Shown piece by piece: positions 24,451 to 35,234 of a stretch of 58,940 nucleotides of DNA. The stretch lies in the NCBI RefSeq assembly GCF_023534745.1, contig NZ_JAMHJQ010000002.1, positions 506,842 to 565,781 of the forward strand. Reading direction: 5' to 3'. The position numbers were made by a program, and so were the translations under genes. Position 1 is the stretch's first letter; each line of letters opens with the position of its first letter. This DNA comes from Streptomyces sp. 35G-GA-8 (GTDB lineage Bacteria; Actinomycetota; Actinomycetes; Streptomycetales; Streptomycetaceae). A model generated the notes under the pieces. That model did not search any database, was not told the DNA's origin, and saw only the letters and a program-made list of their open reading frames with translations.

Positions 24451-27400
24451 TCAGACCTCTTCGACGCTGCTCGGCTCGCGCCGGGACAGGTCGATACCGA
24501 GCTCCTCCGCCGCGCGGAAGACGTCCTCGTCCGTGTCACGCATCTCGATGGACATACCGTCCGAGGACAGCACCTCCACGTTGAGGCAGAGCGACTGCAT
24601 TTCCTTGATGAGCACCTTGAAGGACTCGGGAATGCCGGGCTCGGGGATGTTCTCGCCCTTGACGATGGCCTCGTAGACCTTCACGCGGCCGGTCACGTCG
24701 TCGGACTTGATCGTCAGCAGCTCCTGGAGGGCGTACGCGGCGCCATAAGCCTCCAGCGCCCACACCTCCATCTCACCGAAGCGCTGACCACCGAACTGGG
24801 CCTTACCACCCAGCGGCTGCTGGGTGATCATCGAGTACGGACCGGTCGAACGCGCGTGCAGCTTGTCGTCGACCAGGTGGTGGAGCTTGAGGATGTACAT
24901 GTACCCGACCGAGATCGGGTCCGGGAACGGCTCACCGGAGCGGCCGTCGAACAGGTGCGCCTTGCCGGACGGCTGGACCATCCGGTTGCCGTCGCGGTTC
25001 GGGATCGTCGCCTCGAAGAGACCGGAGATCTCGTCCTCACGGGCACCGTCGAAGACCGGGGTGGCGACGTTGGTACCGGCGGCGACGTCGTCGGCGCCGA
25101 TGGCCTTCAGCCGCTCCATCCACTCCTCGCTGCCCTCGACCTTCCAGCCCTGGCTGGCGAGCCAGCCGAGGTGGATCTCCAGGACCTGTCCCGGGTTCAT
25201 TCGGGACGGGACACCCAGCGGGTTGAGGATGATGTCGACCGGGGTGCCGTCCTCCAGGAACGGCATGTCCTCGATCGGCAGGATCTTCGAGATGACGCCC
25301 TTGTTGCCGTGACGGCCGGCGAGCTTGTCACCGTCGGTGATCTTGCGCTTCTGCGCGACGTACACGCGAACCAGCTGGTTCACGCCCGGCGGCAGCTCGT
25401 CGCCCTCCTCGCGGTCGAAGACACGCACACCGATGACCTTGCCGGTCTCGCCGTGCGGCACCTTCAGCGAGGTGTCACGGACCTCACGGGCCTTCTCACC
25501 GAAGATCGCGCGGAGCAGTCGCTCCTCCGGGGTCAGCTCGGTCTCACCCTTGGGCGTGACCTTGCCGACCAGGATGTCTCCGGCGACGACCTCGGCACCG
25601 ATCCGGATGATGCCGCGCTCGTCGAGGTCCGCGAGGACCTCCTCCGAGACGTTCGGGATGTCCCGGGTGATCTCCTCGGGGCCCAGCTTGGTGTCACGGG
25701 CGTCGACCTCGTGCTCCTCGATGTGGATCGAGGAGAGGACGTCGTCCTGGACCAGCCGCTGGCTGAGGATGATCGCGTCTTCGTAGTTGTGGCCCTCCCA
25801 CGGCATGAACGCCACGAGGAGGTTCTTGCCGAGCGCCATCTCACCCTGCTGGGTGGCGGGACCATCGGCGAGGACCTGGCTCTCGACGACCCGGTCGCCC
25901 TCGTTGACGACAACCTTCTGGTTGACCGAGGTGCCCTGGTTGGAGCGGGAGAACTTGGCGATGCGGTACGTGGTGTACGTGCCGTCGTCGTTGGCGACGG
26001 TGATGTAGTCCGCGGAGACCTCCTGGACCACACCCTCCTTCTCCGCCTTGATGACGTCACCGGCGTCGACCGCGCAGCGGTACTCCATGCCGGTGCCGAC
26101 CAGCGGCGCCTCGGACGTGATCAGGGGCACGGCCTGACGCATCATGTTCGCGCCCATGAGGGCACGGTTGGCGTCGTCGTGCTCCAGGAACGGGATCATG
26201 GCGGTCGCGACCGACACCATCTGGCGCGGCGAGACATCCATGTAGTCGACGTCCGTACCGGGCACGTAGTCGACCTCTCCACCACGGCGGCGGACCAGGA
26301 CGCGGGGCTCGGTGAAGCGCAGCTCGTCAGAGAGCGTCGCGTTCGCCTGAGCGATGACGAACCTGTCCTCCTCGTCGGCGGTCAGGTAGTCCACCTCGTC
26401 GGTGACCTGGCCGTCGGTGACCTTGCGGTACGGGGTCTCGACGAAGCCGAACGCGTTGACCCGGCCGTACGAGGCGAGCGAGCCGATCAGACCGATGTTC
26501 GGGCCTTCAGGGGTCTCGATCGGACACATACGCCCGTAGTGCGACGGGTGCACGTCACGGACCTCGAAGCCGGCCCGCTCACGGGACAGACCACCCGGGC
26601 CCAGCGCCGACAGACGGCGCTTGTGGGTCAGACCCGACAGCGGGTTGTTCTGGTCCATGAACTGCGACAGCTGGCTGGTGCCGAAGAACTCCTTGATGGA
26701 GGCGACGACCGGCCGGATGTTGATCAGGGTCTGCGGCGTGATCGCCTCGACGTCCTGGGTCGTCATGCGCTCGCGCACGACGCGCTCCATCCTCGCCAGA
26801 CCCGTACGGACCTGGTTCTGGATGAGCTCGCCGACGTTACGCAGACGACGGTTGCCGAAGTGGTCGATGTCGTCGGTCTCGACGACGATCTGGGTGCCGT
26901 TCTCGCCGACCGTCTCGGTCTCCCCGGCGTGCAGCTTGACCAGGTACTTGATGGTCGCGATGACATCGTCGGTGGTGAGCACGCCGGCGTCCAGCGGCTC
27001 GTCCGCGCCGAGCTTCTTGTTCACCTTGTAGCGGCCGACCTTCGCGAGGTCGTAGCGCTTCGGGTTGAAGTAGAGGTTCTCCAGCAGCGTCTGAGCCGCC
27101 TCGCGCGTCGGGGGCTCGCCCGGACGCAGCTTGCGGTAGATGTCGAGCAGCGCGTCGTCCTGGCCCTGGGTGTGGTCCTTCTCCAGGGTGGCGCGCATGG
27201 ACTCGTACTCGCCGAACTCCTCCAGGATCTGCTCGGTGGTCCAGCCGAGAGCCTTGAGGAGGACGGTCACGGACTGCTTGCGCTTGCGGTCGATACGGAC
27301 ACCGACCATGTCGCGCTTGTCGATCTCCATCTCCAGCCAGGCACCCCGGGACGGGATGATCTTGGCGGAGAAGATGTCCTTGTCGGACGTCTTGTCGATC

Positions 27401-27933
27401 GACGAGTCGAAGTAGACACCCGGCGAGCGGACCAGCTGGGACACCACGACACGCTCGGTGCCGTTGATGACGAAGGTGCCCTTGTTGGTCATGAGCGGGA
27501 AATCGCCCATGAAGACCGTCTGGGACTTGATCTCACCGGTCTCGTTGTTGGTGAACTCGGCCGTGACGAAGAGCGGGGCGGCGAACGTGAAGTCGCGCTC
27601 CTTGCACTCGTCGATGGAGTTCTTGGACGGCTCGAAGCGGTGATCGCGGAAGGTCAGCGACATCGACCCGGAGAAGTCCTCGATCGGAGAGATCTCCTCG
27701 AAGATCTCCTCCAGACCTGACTTCCTGGGGACGTCCTGCCCACTCTCCAGAGCCGCCTCGACACGAGCCTTCCAAGCGGCGTTACCGAGCAGCCAGTCAA
27801 AGCTCTCGGTCTGCAGCGCCAGGAGGTTCGGAACCTCGAGGGGCTCCTTGATCTTTGCAAAGGAGATGCGCAGCGGGGCGGTGCTGGCACCGTTGTTCGT
27901 ATTCGTGGTCGAGGCGTTGCGCGAGGCGGCCAA
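24451..27933 (-). CDS. rpoB: DNA-directed RNA polymerase subunit beta
   Basis: Beta (1160 aa) is the rifampicin-target subunit of RNA polymerase. I chose TTG at 27933 (LAASRNAS...), with AAGGA 7 nt upstream. With this start the rifampicin-region histidine falls at H437 and the serine at S442, the numbers I recall for Streptomyces RpoB. The cluster [20 protein letters not shown] and [10 protein letters not shown] is wild type, so no rifamycin-resistance change is visible. A promoter is visible upstream at 28096-28124. Confidence 0.98.
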   Translation of the reverse strand: MAASRNASTTNTNNGASTAPLRISFAKIKEPLEVPNLLALQTESFDWLLGNAAWKARVEAALESGQDVPRKSGLEEIFEEISPIEDFSGSMSLTFRDHRFEPSKNSIDECKERDFTFAAPLFVTAEFTNNETGEIKSQTVFMGDFPLMTNKGTFVINGTERVVVSQLVRSPGVYFDSSIDKTSDKDIFSAKIIPSRGAWLEMEIDKRDMVGVRIDRKRKQSVTVLLKALGWTTEQILEEFGEYESMRATLEKDHTQGQDDALLDIYRKLRPGEPPTREAAQTLLENLYFNPKRYDLAKVGRYKVNKKLGADEPLDAGVLTTDDVIATIKYLVKLHAGETETVGENGTQIVVETDDIDHFGNRRLRNVGELIQNQVRTGLARMERVVRERMTTQDVEAITPQTLINIRPVVASIKEFFGTSQLSQFMDQNNPLSGLTHKRRLSALGPGGLSRERAGFEVRDVHPSHYGRMCPIETPEGPNIGLIGSLASYGRVNAFGFVETPYRKVTDGQVTDEVDYLTADEEDRFVIAQANATLSDELRFTEPRVLVRRRGGEVDYVPGTDVDYMDVSPRQMVSVATAMIPFLEHDDANRALMGANMMRQAVPLITSEAPLVGTGMEYRCAVDAGDVIKAEKEGVVQEVSADYITVANDDGTYTTYRIAKFSRSNQGTSVNQKVVVNEGDRVVESQVLADGPATQQGEMALGKNLLVAFMPWEGHNYEDAIILSQRLVQDDVLSSIHIEEHEVDARDTKLGPEEITRDIPNVSEEVLADLDERGIIRIGAEVVAGDILVGKVTPKGETELTPEERLLRAIFGEKAREVRDTSLKVPHGETGKVIGVRVFDREEGDELPPGVNQLVRVYVAQKRKITDGDKLAGRHGNKGVISKILPIEDMPFLEDGTPVDIILNPLGVPSRMNPGQVLEIHLGWLASQGWKVEGSEEWMERLKAIGADDVAAGTNVATPVFDGAREDEISGLFEATIPNRDGNRMVQPSGKAHLFDGRSGEPFPDPISVGYMYILKLHHLVDDKLHARSTGPYSMITQQPLGGKAQFGGQRFGEMEVWALEAYGAAYALQELLTIKSDDVTGRVKVYEAIVKGENIPEPGIPESFKVLIKEMQSLCLNVEVLSSDGMSIEMRDTDEDVFRAAEELGIDLSRREPSSVEEV

Positions 27934-28095
27934 GAGGGGGTCCTTCCGAGGGCTCGGACTCACTACGCGCGTACCGGTCCCAAGCCGGGCGCGGAGAGGG
28001 AAAGCCCAGTTCAGGGCCGTTCACTCACCGATGCTCTTGCGAGGGGGTGCCCCTGGTGACGGGCAGGGAGCAGCTAACAGGCAGCGCAAAGGGTC

Positions 28096-28124
28096 AGTGT
28101 AGCCACTTGGCACACTGATGTCCA
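28096..28124 (-). promoter_or_regulatory. likely rpoBC promoter
   Basis: On the minus strand it reads TGGACA (-35, 28119-28124), 17 nt, then TACACT (-10, 28096-28101). Both hexamers are close to the housekeeping sigma consensus at ideal spacing. Transcription would start near 28089, giving a leader of about 155 nt ahead of the TTG start. Confidence 0.7.
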
Positions 28125-28413
28125 GAGCGGGTTTTTCGACACCCTCGTTTTTCTCAACACCCTTGTCTCAACTGCGGCAACTCAACTGCGGCAAGCCTCG
28201 CGCCGTAGGCGCACATCGATACTGCCCTCTTCACCGTCGATCCATGCCTCGGATGTGGATCGATTGTGGCGACGCGTCCTGAGAATTGCGCGCTGCGTGC
28301 GGTTCGTCAAGGCCCCCCACCCCACGCGGAAGGTCACGGGGCGTACGGAAGCGCGGCGATGATCACGATACTCGCCGCGCGCCGAAGAGCAAGGCAGCCC
28401 CTGCGGGGACGCG

Positions 28414-28447
28414 GAAGGGCGACCACCCGACTGGGTGATCGCCCTTC
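28414..28447 (-). terminator. rplL terminator hairpin
   Basis: GAAGGGCGACCACCC (28414-28428) pairs with 28433-28447 around a GACT loop, with one C-A mismatch in 15 pairs. It lies 76 nt past the rplL stop and separates the rplJL transcript from rpoBC. Confidence 0.7.
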
Positions 28448-28523
28448 GCGTCAACATCGCGCCTCGCGGCGCCGAGACTGCCTCCGCGCGCCTACAGGCG
28501 CCCGGTGGCGGACTCGTACGGGG

Positions 28524-28907
28524 TCACTTGACCTCGACGGAGGCGCCGGCGCCCTTGAGGGACTCGGCGGCCTTGTCAGCGGCCTCCTTGGCGACCTTCT
28601 CCAGGACGGGCTTCGGGGCGCCGTCCACGAGGTCCTTGGCCTCCTTGAGGCCCAGGGAGGTCAGCTCACGCACGACCTTGATGACCTGGATCTTCTTCTC
28701 GCCGGCACCCGTGAGGATGACGTCGAACTCGTCCTGGACGTCCTCGGCCTCGGCCGGGGCACCGGGGACACCGGCGACCGGCGCGGCGACCGCGGCGGCG
28801 GCGGTGACGTCGAACTTCTCCTCGAACGCCTTCACGAACGCGGAGAGCTCGATGAGGGTCATGTCCTCGAACTGCGCGAGCAGGTCTTCCTGGCTGAGCT
28901 TCGCCAT
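28524..28907 (-). CDS. rplL: 50S ribosomal protein L7/L12
   Basis: L7/L12 (127 aa) is the multicopy stalk protein that recruits translation GTPases. An N-terminal dimer domain ([20 protein letters not shown]) and an Ala-rich hinge precede the C-terminal domain with [20 protein letters not shown] and [11 protein letters not shown]. It lies 84 nt downstream of rplJ. Confidence 0.98.
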   Translation of the reverse strand: MAKLSQEDLLAQFEDMTLIELSAFVKAFEEKFDVTAAAAVAAPVAGVPGAPAEAEDVQDEFDVILTGAGEKKIQVIKVVRELTSLGLKEAKDLVDGAPKPVLEKVAKEAADKAAESLKGAGASVEVK

Positions 28908-28991
28908 GATGGCGGTCCTTCCACTAATTCGGCTGGTGCCGTATGTACAGTTCCGCGGGCGTACCGGCCCGCTGCGGCCGAGCGAGCGTGA

Positions 28992-29552
28992 TTACTCGGA
29001 GTCGGCCTCGACGGGAGCCGGCGTACCGGCACCGCCCTGCTCTTCCTTCTTGACGCGAAGCGCTTCCGCGGTGCGGACGAACTTCGACGGAAGCGCCTGG
29101 AAGAGCGAGGCAGCCTGCGACTGCTTGCCCTTCATGGCACCTGCCAGCTTGGAGAGCAGAACCTCGCGGGACTCAAGGTCCGCGAGCTTCTTGATCTCGT
29201 CAGCGCTCAGCGCCTTGCCATCGAGGACGCCGCCCTTGATGACGAGATTCGGGTTTTCCTTGGCGAAGTCACGAAGACCCTTCGCCGACTCCACCGGGTC
29301 ACCGGTGACGAAGGCAACCGCCGTCGGACCCGCGAAGAGGTCGTCCAGCGTGTTGATCCCGGCCTCGTTGGCCGCGATCTTGGTCAGCGTGTTCTTCACC
29401 ACGGCGTACTGGGCGTTCTCACCGAGAGAACGGCGCAGCTCCTTGAGCTGCGCCACGGTGAGACCCCGGTACTCGGTCAGCACGGCGGCATTCGAGCTGC
29501 GGAACTTGTCCGTCAGCTCGGCTACGTCGGCAGCCTTGTCGGGCCTTGCCAT
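28992..29552 (-). CDS. rplJ: 50S ribosomal protein L10
   Basis: L10 (186 aa) is the stalk base that carries the L12 dimers, and in other bacteria it represses its own mRNA. The chosen start is [18 protein letters not shown] with AAGGAGG 9 nt upstream. Longer in-frame starts run into the leader RNA. The segments [18 protein letters not shown] and [12 protein letters not shown] are typical. A structured leader precedes it. Confidence 0.97.
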   Translation of the reverse strand: MARPDKAADVAELTDKFRSSNAAVLTEYRGLTVAQLKELRRSLGENAQYAVVKNTLTKIAANEAGINTLDDLFAGPTAVAFVTGDPVESAKGLRDFAKENPNLVIKGGVLDGKALSADEIKKLADLESREVLLSKLAGAMKGKQSQAASLFQALPSKFVRTAEALRVKKEEQGGAGTPAPVEADSE

Positions 29553-29599
29553 GAGCGTCGGCCTCCTTCCGGGTGATGAGGACCGCTCAGAAGGGGCTG

Positions 29600-29775
29600 G
29601 GCAAAACGAAACGCCCCGGCGCAGGCGCACGGGGCGTAGCTCGACCGAATGGAATCCGGGAGCTGTCCACAGTCACCTGCGCGGGTCGTCCGCAGCTAGC
29701 GGATCCTTCGGCCGCCGCACCCTCTTACGAGCGCGCGGCAACGACCAGCGGTCTTTGGCTTCTGGGGCAGCGTAC
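29600..29775 (-). ncRNA. probable L10 (rplJ) leader RNA
   Basis: The rplJ leader on the minus strand contains GCCAAAGACCGCTGGTCGTT and, further on, CCGAAGGATCCGCTAGCTGC, which recall the autoregulatory L10 leader bound by L10-L12 complexes. It ends with an 8-bp hairpin, ACGCCCCG (29611-29618) / CGGGGCGT (29630-29637), followed on the minus strand by TTCGTTTT, which looks like an attenuator or terminator. The bounds are approximate. Confidence 0.55.
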
Positions 29776-29799
29776 GTGAGGAGGAGGCCGCAGGACAAA

Positions 29800-30708
29800 T
29801 CAGCTTGCGGCCGCTCCCGCGCCATCGGCGCCCAGGCCGCCCAGCAGCCCGGCGAAGTCGAAGGTCTCACCGGCCGGCGGGGCCTGGACCTGCGCCTTCG
29901 CTCCGTAGTCGGAGTAGTGCATGGATATGTTGATGTCGCCCTGGGCGGTGTCCATGCCGACGTCCATCTTCACCGGATAGTCGTCCTCGTTGACCCAGAC
30001 CTCCGTGTCGTACCCCTTCAGACCCGACTTCTTCATCGAGTCCAGGAGGTCCGCACGCTCCTTCGCGCTGAGCACGTCGAGCGATCCCTGGGACTTCACC
30101 AGCTCGTCGAGCGTGAGCGTGCCCTTGTAGTGCTCGGCCTGCACGCCGTCGACCTTCTCGCTGCCGAGGTGCTTCAGATTCGGCGAGTCGAGCAGCAGGG
30201 CGAGCTGCTGGGCCGGGTCCTGGTTCATGTTCTCCAGGCCGCCCGCCAGCTGCTTCTGGGCCGCCTCGTCACCGGAGGCCTCGGCCACGGCGCCCAGGTC
30301 GAGCTTCATCCAGCGCTTGCCGTCCATCTCCTTGGCGGCGTCGGCGCCCATGTCCATATACATGACGTTGTTGACCCAGACCATCCGGATCTTGTCCGGC
30401 GCCGAGGCATCGGCCGCCAGCGCCGATCCGTCCATGGTCATGTCCATCACCGTGGGGTCCCACCCCATGACGCCGTTCATTTCCATGTTGCCCGCCGCGC
30501 CCGTCCCGGCCGGCATCGACATCGTCATCCGGACCTTGGCCGACTTCGCCTCGGAGGTCTTCTTGAAGGCGGCGGTGATGACATCCGCGGCCCCCGACGT
30601 GGACTGTGCCGCACCGCCGTCGCTCTGGCCCTGACAGCCCGCGACAGCGGCGATGACGGCCACCGCCGCCAGCGAGACGCCCCCGCGCCTCCATACCGGC
30701 TTGCTCAT
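29800..30708 (-). CDS. predicted secreted lipoprotein, LppX/LprG-like
   Basis: A 302-aa lipoprotein. A short basic start (MSKPVWRRGG) and hydrophobic stretch end in the lipobox VAGC (cysteine about 24). The mature part is rich in Met, Asp and Lys (VRMTMSMPAG, MDMTMDGSAL, WVNEDDYPVKMDVGMD). The arrangement resembles LppX_LprAFG/LolA-like lipid-carrier folds, but I cannot confirm this. I chose the ATG at 30708, with a G-rich AAGGGGTGGGGA just upstream. It lies between the rplA terminator and the rplJ leader, as I remember for streptomycetes. Function unknown. Confidence 0.75.
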   Translation of the reverse strand: MSKPVWRRGGVSLAAVAVIAAVAGCQGQSDGGAAQSTSGAADVITAAFKKTSEAKSAKVRMTMSMPAGTGAAGNMEMNGVMGWDPTVMDMTMDGSALAADASAPDKIRMVWVNNVMYMDMGADAAKEMDGKRWMKLDLGAVAEASGDEAAQKQLAGGLENMNQDPAQQLALLLDSPNLKHLGSEKVDGVQAEHYKGTLTLDELVKSQGSLDVLSAKERADLLDSMKKSGLKGYDTEVWVNEDDYPVKMDVGMDTAQGDINISMHYSDYGAKAQVQAPPAGETFDFAGLLGGLGADGAGAAAS

Positions 30709-30778
30709 TCCCCACCCCTTGGTTGTGTGTTCAACTCCCCTGCACGGTAACCCATGCCTATGACAGACGGACACGGAA

Positions 30779-30824
30779 AAAAGCCGGTTCCCGCACCTCC
30801 GGAGAGGTGCGGGAACCGGCTTTT
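30779..30824 (-). terminator. strong rplKA terminator
   Basis: A perfect 21-bp stem, starting AAAAGCCGGTTCCCG (30779) and ending at 30824 around a CGGA loop, continues on the minus strand into a TTTTTT tract. It is a textbook intrinsic terminator, 31 nt past the rplA stop. Confidence 0.93.
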
Positions 30825-30854
30825 CGTACGCGGGACCCGCGGCTGTCGTCAGTG

Positions 30855-31577
30855 TCAGACGGCGGCCGGGTCCTCCTCCACGAGGAGGTTGCGGGTGCGG
30901 TTGGCGTCCAGCGGGATGCCGGGGCCCATCGTCGTGGCCAGGGTGGCCTTCTTGATGTAACGGCCCTTGGCGGCGGACGGCTTGAGACGGAGGACTTCCT
31001 CCAGCGCCGCGGCGTAGTTCTCGACCAGCTTCGTCTCGTCGAAGGAGACCTTGCCGATGATGAAGTGCAGGTTCGAGTGCTTGTCGACGCGGAACTCGAT
31101 CTTGCCGCCCTTGATGTCGTTCACAGCCTTGGCGACATCGGGGGTGACGGTGCCGGTCTTCGGGTTCGGCATCAGACCACGCGGGCCGAGGACGCGGCCG
31201 AGGCGGCCGACCTTGCCCATGAGGTCCGGGGTGGCGACGACGGCGTCGAAGTCCAGACGGCCCTTCGAGACCTCGTCGATGAGTTCGTCGGCGCCGACGA
31301 TGTCGGCGCCCGCGGCACGCGCGGCCTCGGCACGGTCACCGGTCGCGAAGACCAGGACCCGGGCGGTCTTGCCGGTGCCGTGCGGAAGGTTCACGGTGCC
31401 ACGGACCATCTGGTCGGCCTTGCGGGGGTCGACGCCCAGCCGCATGGCCACCTCGACGGTGCCGTCGAACTTGGTGGTGGTGGTGTCCTTGGCGATACGG
31501 ACGGCCTCAAGCGGGGCGTACGTACGCTCCCGGTCGATCTTGGCGTCCGCGCCGCGGAGAGCCTTGCTGCGCTTCAC
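30855..31577 (-). CDS. rplA: 50S ribosomal protein L1
   Basis: L1 (240 aa) forms the mobile L1 stalk that handles deacylated tRNA, and in E. coli it represses the L11 operon. I chose GTG at 31577 ([15 protein letters not shown]), with AGGAG 5 nt upstream. The signature [19 protein letters not shown] is intact. It is downstream of rplK. Confidence 0.96.
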   Translation of the reverse strand: MKRSKALRGADAKIDRERTYAPLEAVRIAKDTTTTKFDGTVEVAMRLGVDPRKADQMVRGTVNLPHGTGKTARVLVFATGDRAEAARAAGADIVGADELIDEVSKGRLDFDAVVATPDLMGKVGRLGRVLGPRGLMPNPKTGTVTPDVAKAVNDIKGGKIEFRVDKHSNLHFIIGKVSFDETKLVENYAAALEEVLRLKPSAAKGRYIKKATLATTMGPGIPLDANRTRNLLVEEDPAAV

Positions 31578-31659
31578 TTCGTCTCCTGGTGGTTCATCAG
31601 GTGTGGAGGTCGTGGTCCGGGCCGCGCATGGCCCTGCCACTGGGGCTTGCCCGGCTGGG

Positions 31660-32094
31660 TCAGCCCTCGACCGTGACGCCCATGGAACGGGCGGTGCCGG
31701 CGATGATCTTCTCGGCGGCGTCCAGGTCGTTGGCGTTCAGGTCGGGCATCTTGGTGGTGGCGATCTCGCGCACCTGGTCGCGGGTGAGCTTCGCGACCTT
31801 CTTGACGTGCGGCTCGCCTGAGCCCTTGTCCACGCCCGCGGCCTTGAGGATCAGCTTGGCGGCCGGCGGCGTCTTGGTGATGAAGGTGAAGGAGCGGTCC
31901 TCGTAGACCGTGATCTCCACCGGCACGACCATGCCACGCTGCGACTCGGTCGCGGCGTTGTAGGCCTTGCAGAACTCCATGATGTTGACGCCGTGCTGGC
32001 CCAGCGCGGGGCCGACCGGCGGAGCCGGGTTGGCCGCGCCGGCGCTGATCTGGAGCTTGATAAGCCCCGTGACCTTCTTCTTCTTGGGAGGCAT
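31660..32094 (-). CDS. rplK: 50S ribosomal protein L11
   Basis: L11 (144 aa) sits at the GTPase centre, is the thiostrepton-binding site and is needed for the RelA-dependent stringent response. The proline-rich N-terminal helix [19 protein letters not shown] and the C-terminal [11 protein letters not shown] are characteristic. It is separated from nusG by a strong terminator, so rplKA has its own transcript. Confidence 0.98.
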   Translation of the reverse strand: MPPKKKKVTGLIKLQISAGAANPAPPVGPALGQHGVNIMEFCKAYNAATESQRGMVVPVEITVYEDRSFTFITKTPPAAKLILKAAGVDKGSGEPHVKKVAKLTRDQVREIATTKMPDLNANDLDAAEKIIAGTARSMGVTVEG

Positions 32095-32195
32095 TGCTCT
32101 CTCCGGGTCCTAGTGAGAGTTTTCAGCCAGCCGTCCGGTCATCCGGATGGAGGCATACCGCACAACGATAACGGGTATAGGTGCACGGCCAAAAA

Positions 32196-32237
32196 CCGAC
32201 AGGTCAGACAGCTGTATGAGCCTGTCTGACCTGTCGG
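32196..32237 (-). terminator. nusG terminator
   Basis: A perfect 16-bp stem, CCGACAGGTCAGACAG (32196-32211), pairs with 32222-32237 around a 10-nt loop and is followed on the minus strand by TTTTT. It ends the secE-nusG transcript and isolates rplKA. The rplK promoter must lie in the following 100 nt, and TTTGGC-17-TATCGT near 32165-32193 is a weak candidate. Confidence 0.9.
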
Positions 32238-32286
32238 AAGCTGCTGTCGCGCGCGGGCACCGGCGCACACGCGCCGCCCGCCGGGC

Positions 32287-33129
32287 TCAGTTCTTCTGGA
32301 TCTGGTCGAAGCTCAGCTCGACCGGGGTCTCGCGGCCGAAGATCTCGACCAGGCCCTTGACCTTCTTCGAGTCGGCGTTGATCTCGTTGATGGTCGCCTG
32401 GAGCGTGGCGAACGGGCCGTCGGTGACGGTGACCGAGTCGCCGACCTCGAAGTCCAGCACCTGGACCTCGACCTTGCGGGACGGAGCGGGCTTGCCCTCG
32501 GCCTCCGCGGCCTCACGGGCGGCCTTCTCCTCGGCCTCCGGCGCGAGCATCTTGACGATCTCGTCCAGGGTCAGCGGGTACGGGTCGTAGGCGTTGCCCA
32601 CGAAGCCGGTGACACCGGGAGTGTTACGGACGACGCCCCAGGACTCGTTCGTCAGATCCATGCGCACCAGGACGTAGCCCGGGAGCTTGTTCTGGCGAAC
32701 GTTCTTGCGCTCGCCGTTCTTGATCTGGACGATCTCTTCCTCGGGGACCTCGGCCTGGTAGATGAACTCCTCGACGTTCAGCGAGACGGCACGCTGCTCC
32801 AGGTTGGCCTTCACGCGCTTCTCGTAGCCCGCGTAGGTGTGGATCACGTACCACTCGCCGGGCAGCCCGCGAAGTTCCTCACGGAGCGCGGCGACCGGGT
32901 CGACGGGAGCCTCGGGCTCTTCGCCTGCGGACTCGTCGGCGTCGTCCTCCGCCGGGTCGTCCTCGTCGTCCTCGATGTGGAGCGCGGCCTTCTCGGCCGG
33001 CTCGCCCGCGGCGACGTCAGCGGCTTCGGCCTGGTCTGGCTCGACAGCGTCCGCCGCCTCGACGATGCCGGTCTCGTCCTCGCGGGACTCCACCGACTCG
33101 CCGGCGTCGTTCAGTTTCGGGTCAGACAC
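32287..33129 (-). CDS. nusG: transcription antitermination/termination factor NusG
   Basis: NusG (280 aa) couples RNA polymerase to Rho or the ribosome. It has a long acidic N-terminal extension (rich in Glu, Asp, Ala), then the NGN domain ([20 protein letters not shown]), and the C-terminal KOW ([20 protein letters not shown]). I chose GTG at 33129 (VSDPKLND), with AGGAAG about 11 nt upstream. An ATG at 33153 is also in frame but has no ribosome site. The acidic extension is usual in Streptomyces. Confidence 0.95.
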   Translation of the reverse strand: MSDPKLNDAGESVESREDETGIVEAADAVEPDQAEAADVAAGEPAEKAALHIEDDEDDPAEDDADESAGEEPEAPVDPVAALREELRGLPGEWYVIHTYAGYEKRVKANLEQRAVSLNVEEFIYQAEVPEEEIVQIKNGERKNVRQNKLPGYVLVRMDLTNESWGVVRNTPGVTGFVGNAYDPYPLTLDEIVKMLAPEAEEKAAREAAEAEGKPAPSRKVEVQVLDFEVGDSVTVTDGPFATLQATINEINADSKKVKGLVEIFGRETPVELSFDQIQKN

Positions 33130-33202
33130 GGTGGCTGCTTCTTCCTGGCTCATTGGGTGGAACGCGCGAAAGGGACGCCGCACCGGGCTCCCCTCCGCGG
33201 GA

Positions 33203-33487
33203 TCAGCCGAAGACGTACTTGATTGCGTTCTGGAATCCATAGTCAATCACGGTCACCAAACCGATCATGACGACGACGAAGACAATCACCACGGTGGTGT
33301 ACGTAGTCAGCTGGTTGCGAGTCGGCCAGACGACCTTGCGCAGCTCGGCGACGATCTGACGGTAGAAGAGCGCGAGCCGGCCCAGAGGGCCCTTCTTGCC
33401 ACGCTTGCCGCCCTTGCGCGGCTTCTTCGACTCGGCGGACTCGTCGTCAGCATCAGGCTTGTCGATGGAGCCCACGGCGTCCGTCAC
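33203..33487 (-). CDS. secE: preprotein translocase subunit SecE
   Basis: SecE (94 aa) clamps SecY in the membrane. A charged N-terminus ([13 protein letters not shown]) precedes the conserved amphipathic segment [20 protein letters not shown] and one transmembrane helix ([20 protein letters not shown]). GTG start. The usual secE-nusG order is kept, downstream of tRNA-Trp. Confidence 0.97.
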   Translation of the reverse strand: MTDAVGSIDKPDADDESAESKKPRKGGKRGKKGPLGRLALFYRQIVAELRKVVWPTRNQLTTYTTVVIVFVVVMIGLVTVIDYGFQNAIKYVFG

Positions 33488-33595
33488 GCTCTCTCACCTG
33501 ATTCCGGGTCGTGGCCGTGCCGCGCCCGGGGGAGCCGCACGGCGATGCATTGAATGTACGTACATGCGCACACATCCTGGCGGAGATGTGTGTAG

Positions 33596-33668
33596 CAGGG
33601 CCGGAGGGACTTGAACCCCCAACCGCTGGTTTTGGAGACCAGTGCTCTACCAATTGAGCTACGACCCT
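33596..33668 (-). tRNA. tRNA-Trp (CCA anticodon)
   Basis: A 73-nt cloverleaf. Acceptor AGGGTCG pairs with CGGCCCT, the anticodon arm is CTGGT-CTCCAAA-ACCAG with anticodon CCA, and the T-loop is GGTTCAAGTCC. The 3' CCA is not encoded. It lies just upstream of secE, as in many actinobacteria. Confidence 0.96.
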
Positions 33669-33893
33669 TTGCGTTTTCCCCAACCTACCGCATCCGACCG
33701 GACGCACGGAGTGCGCGGTACGGACCGGGCGGCTGAGGGCCAACGACGAGTGAGTGTACGTGGTCGCGGCCCCCGCGTCGAACAGCTTCCCCCGCGACAG
33801 TCGTGGTCCGCCCCGCGCTCCGGACTTCCTTCTCTGTGTCCGCCCGGCGAAACCTGTGTGCCGACGAGGTTTCGGGTCTGGGACCATGGGCGC

Positions 33894-35120
33894 ATGAGCG
33901 CTGCAATCCCTCCGACCGAGCGCCGGGTCTCCGCCCGTATCGGCGCGATCTCCGAGTCCGCGACCCTCGCCGTGGACGCCAAGGCCAAGGCCCTGAAGGC
34001 GGCCGGGCGTCCGGTGATCGGCTTCGGCGCCGGTGAGCCCGACTTCCCGACGCCCGGCTACATCGTCGATGCCGCCGTCGAGGCGTGCCGAGACCCCAAG
34101 TACCACCGCTACACGCCGGCCGGGGGGCTTCCCGAGCTCAAGGCCGCGATCGTCGCGAAGACGCTGCGCGACTCCGGCTACGAGATCGAGCCCTCGCAGA
34201 TCCTGGTGACCAACGGTGGCAAGCAGGCGATCTACGAGGCGTTCGCGGCCATCCTGGACCCGGGCGACGAGGTCATCGTCCCGGCTCCGTACTGGACGAC
34301 GTACCCCGAGTCGATCCGGCTGGCCGGCGGTGTCCCGGTAGAGGTCGTGGCCGACGAGACCACCGGCTACCGCGTCTCCGTCGAGCAGTTGGAGGCCGCG
34401 CGTACCGAGCGTACGAAGGTCGTCCTCTTCGTGTCGCCGTCCAACCCGACGGGCGCCGTCTACAGCCCCGCCGACACCGAGGCCATCGGCCGCTGGGCCG
34501 TCGAGCACGGGCTGTGGGTGATGACGGACGAGATCTACGAGCACCTCGTGTACGGCGACGCCGCCTTCACCTCGCTGCCGACCGTCGTCCCTGAGCTGCG
34601 CGACAAGTGCATCGTGGTCAACGGTGTGGCCAAGACCTATGCGATGACCGGCTGGCGTGTGGGGTGGATCGTCGGCCCCAAGGATGTCGTCAAGGCCGCG
34701 ACGAACCTCCACTCGCACGCCACGTCCAATGTCGCCAACGTCTCGCAGGCCGCGGCGATCGCCGCCGTCTCCGGTGACCTCACCGCGGTCGCCGAGATGC
34801 GCGCCGCCTTCGACCGGCGCCGTCGGACCATCGTGCGGCTGCTGAACGAGATCGACGGCGTCGTCTGCCCGGAGCCGGAGGGCGCCTTCTACGCGTACCC
34901 GTCGGTGAAGGCGCTGCTGGGCAAGGAGATCCGCGGCAAGCGCCCCCGGACGTCGGTCGAGCTGGCCGCGCTGATCCTGGACGAGGCCGAGGTCGCGGTC
35001 GTCCCCGGGGAGGCGTTCGGTACGCCCGGCTATCTGCGGCTGTCGTACGCCCTCGGTGACGAGGATCTGGCGGAGGGCGTCGGCAGGATCCAGAAGCTGC
35101 TGGGCGAGGCCAAGGACTGA
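33894..35120 (+). CDS. pyridoxal-phosphate aminotransferase, aspartate aminotransferase type
   Basis: A 408-aa class I/II aminotransferase, probably aspartate or aromatic. [18 protein letters not shown] and [12 protein letters not shown] are substrate and PLP sites. The lysine that binds PLP is K247 in [19 protein letters not shown]. The chosen ATG opens [20 protein letters not shown], the common start of this family. It stands alone on the plus strand, divergent from tRNA-Trp, and ends at a strong terminator. Confidence 0.93.
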   Translation: MSAAIPPTERRVSARIGAISESATLAVDAKAKALKAAGRPVIGFGAGEPDFPTPGYIVDAAVEACRDPKYHRYTPAGGLPELKAAIVAKTLRDSGYEIEPSQILVTNGGKQAIYEAFAAILDPGDEVIVPAPYWTTYPESIRLAGGVPVEVVADETTGYRVSVEQLEAARTERTKVVLFVSPSNPTGAVYSPADTEAIGRWAVEHGLWVMTDEIYEHLVYGDAAFTSLPTVVPELRDKCIVVNGVAKTYAMTGWRVGWIVGPKDVVKAATNLHSHATSNVANVSQAAAIAAVSGDLTAVAEMRAAFDRRRRTIVRLLNEIDGVVCPEPEGAFYAYPSVKALLGKEIRGKRPRTSVELAALILDEAEVAVVPGEAFGTPGYLRLSYALGDEDLAEGVGRIQKLLGEAKD

Positions 35121-35131
35121 ACGGGCTCGCG

Positions 35132-35161
35132 ACGGGCTCCCGGCGATCGCCGGGAGCCCGT
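35132..35161 (+). terminator. terminator after the aminotransferase gene
   Basis: A perfect inverted repeat of 15 bp per arm, ACGGGCTCCCGGCGA (35132-35146) / 35147-35161, has no real spacer and is followed by TTTTT. It is 12 nt past the stop, and intrinsic termination is very likely. Confidence 0.9.
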
Positions 35162-35234
35162 TTTTGCGTTCGGACAAGATCTCGATCGGGGAAAGTGGCT
35201 GCCGGTCGGCTCGCGCATGCGGCAGGATCTACGA

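Larger units (their letters stand above)
27934..28523. other. 590-nt region between rplL and rpoB
   Basis: There is no gene. It holds the rplL terminator (28414-28447), a likely rpoB promoter (28096-28124) and a 5' leader of roughly 155 nt for rpoB. The 28150-28400 part shows nothing I can name. Confidence 0.6.

Noticed and set aside
26580-26700. Possible rifampicin-resistance allele of rpoB
   Set aside because: The rifampicin-region residues, including H437 and S442, look wild type.
24856-27720. Long open frame on the plus strand opposite rpoB
   Set aside because: Same cause as the frame opposite rpoC. There is no ribosome site or family similarity, and it lies wholly inside a well-established gene.
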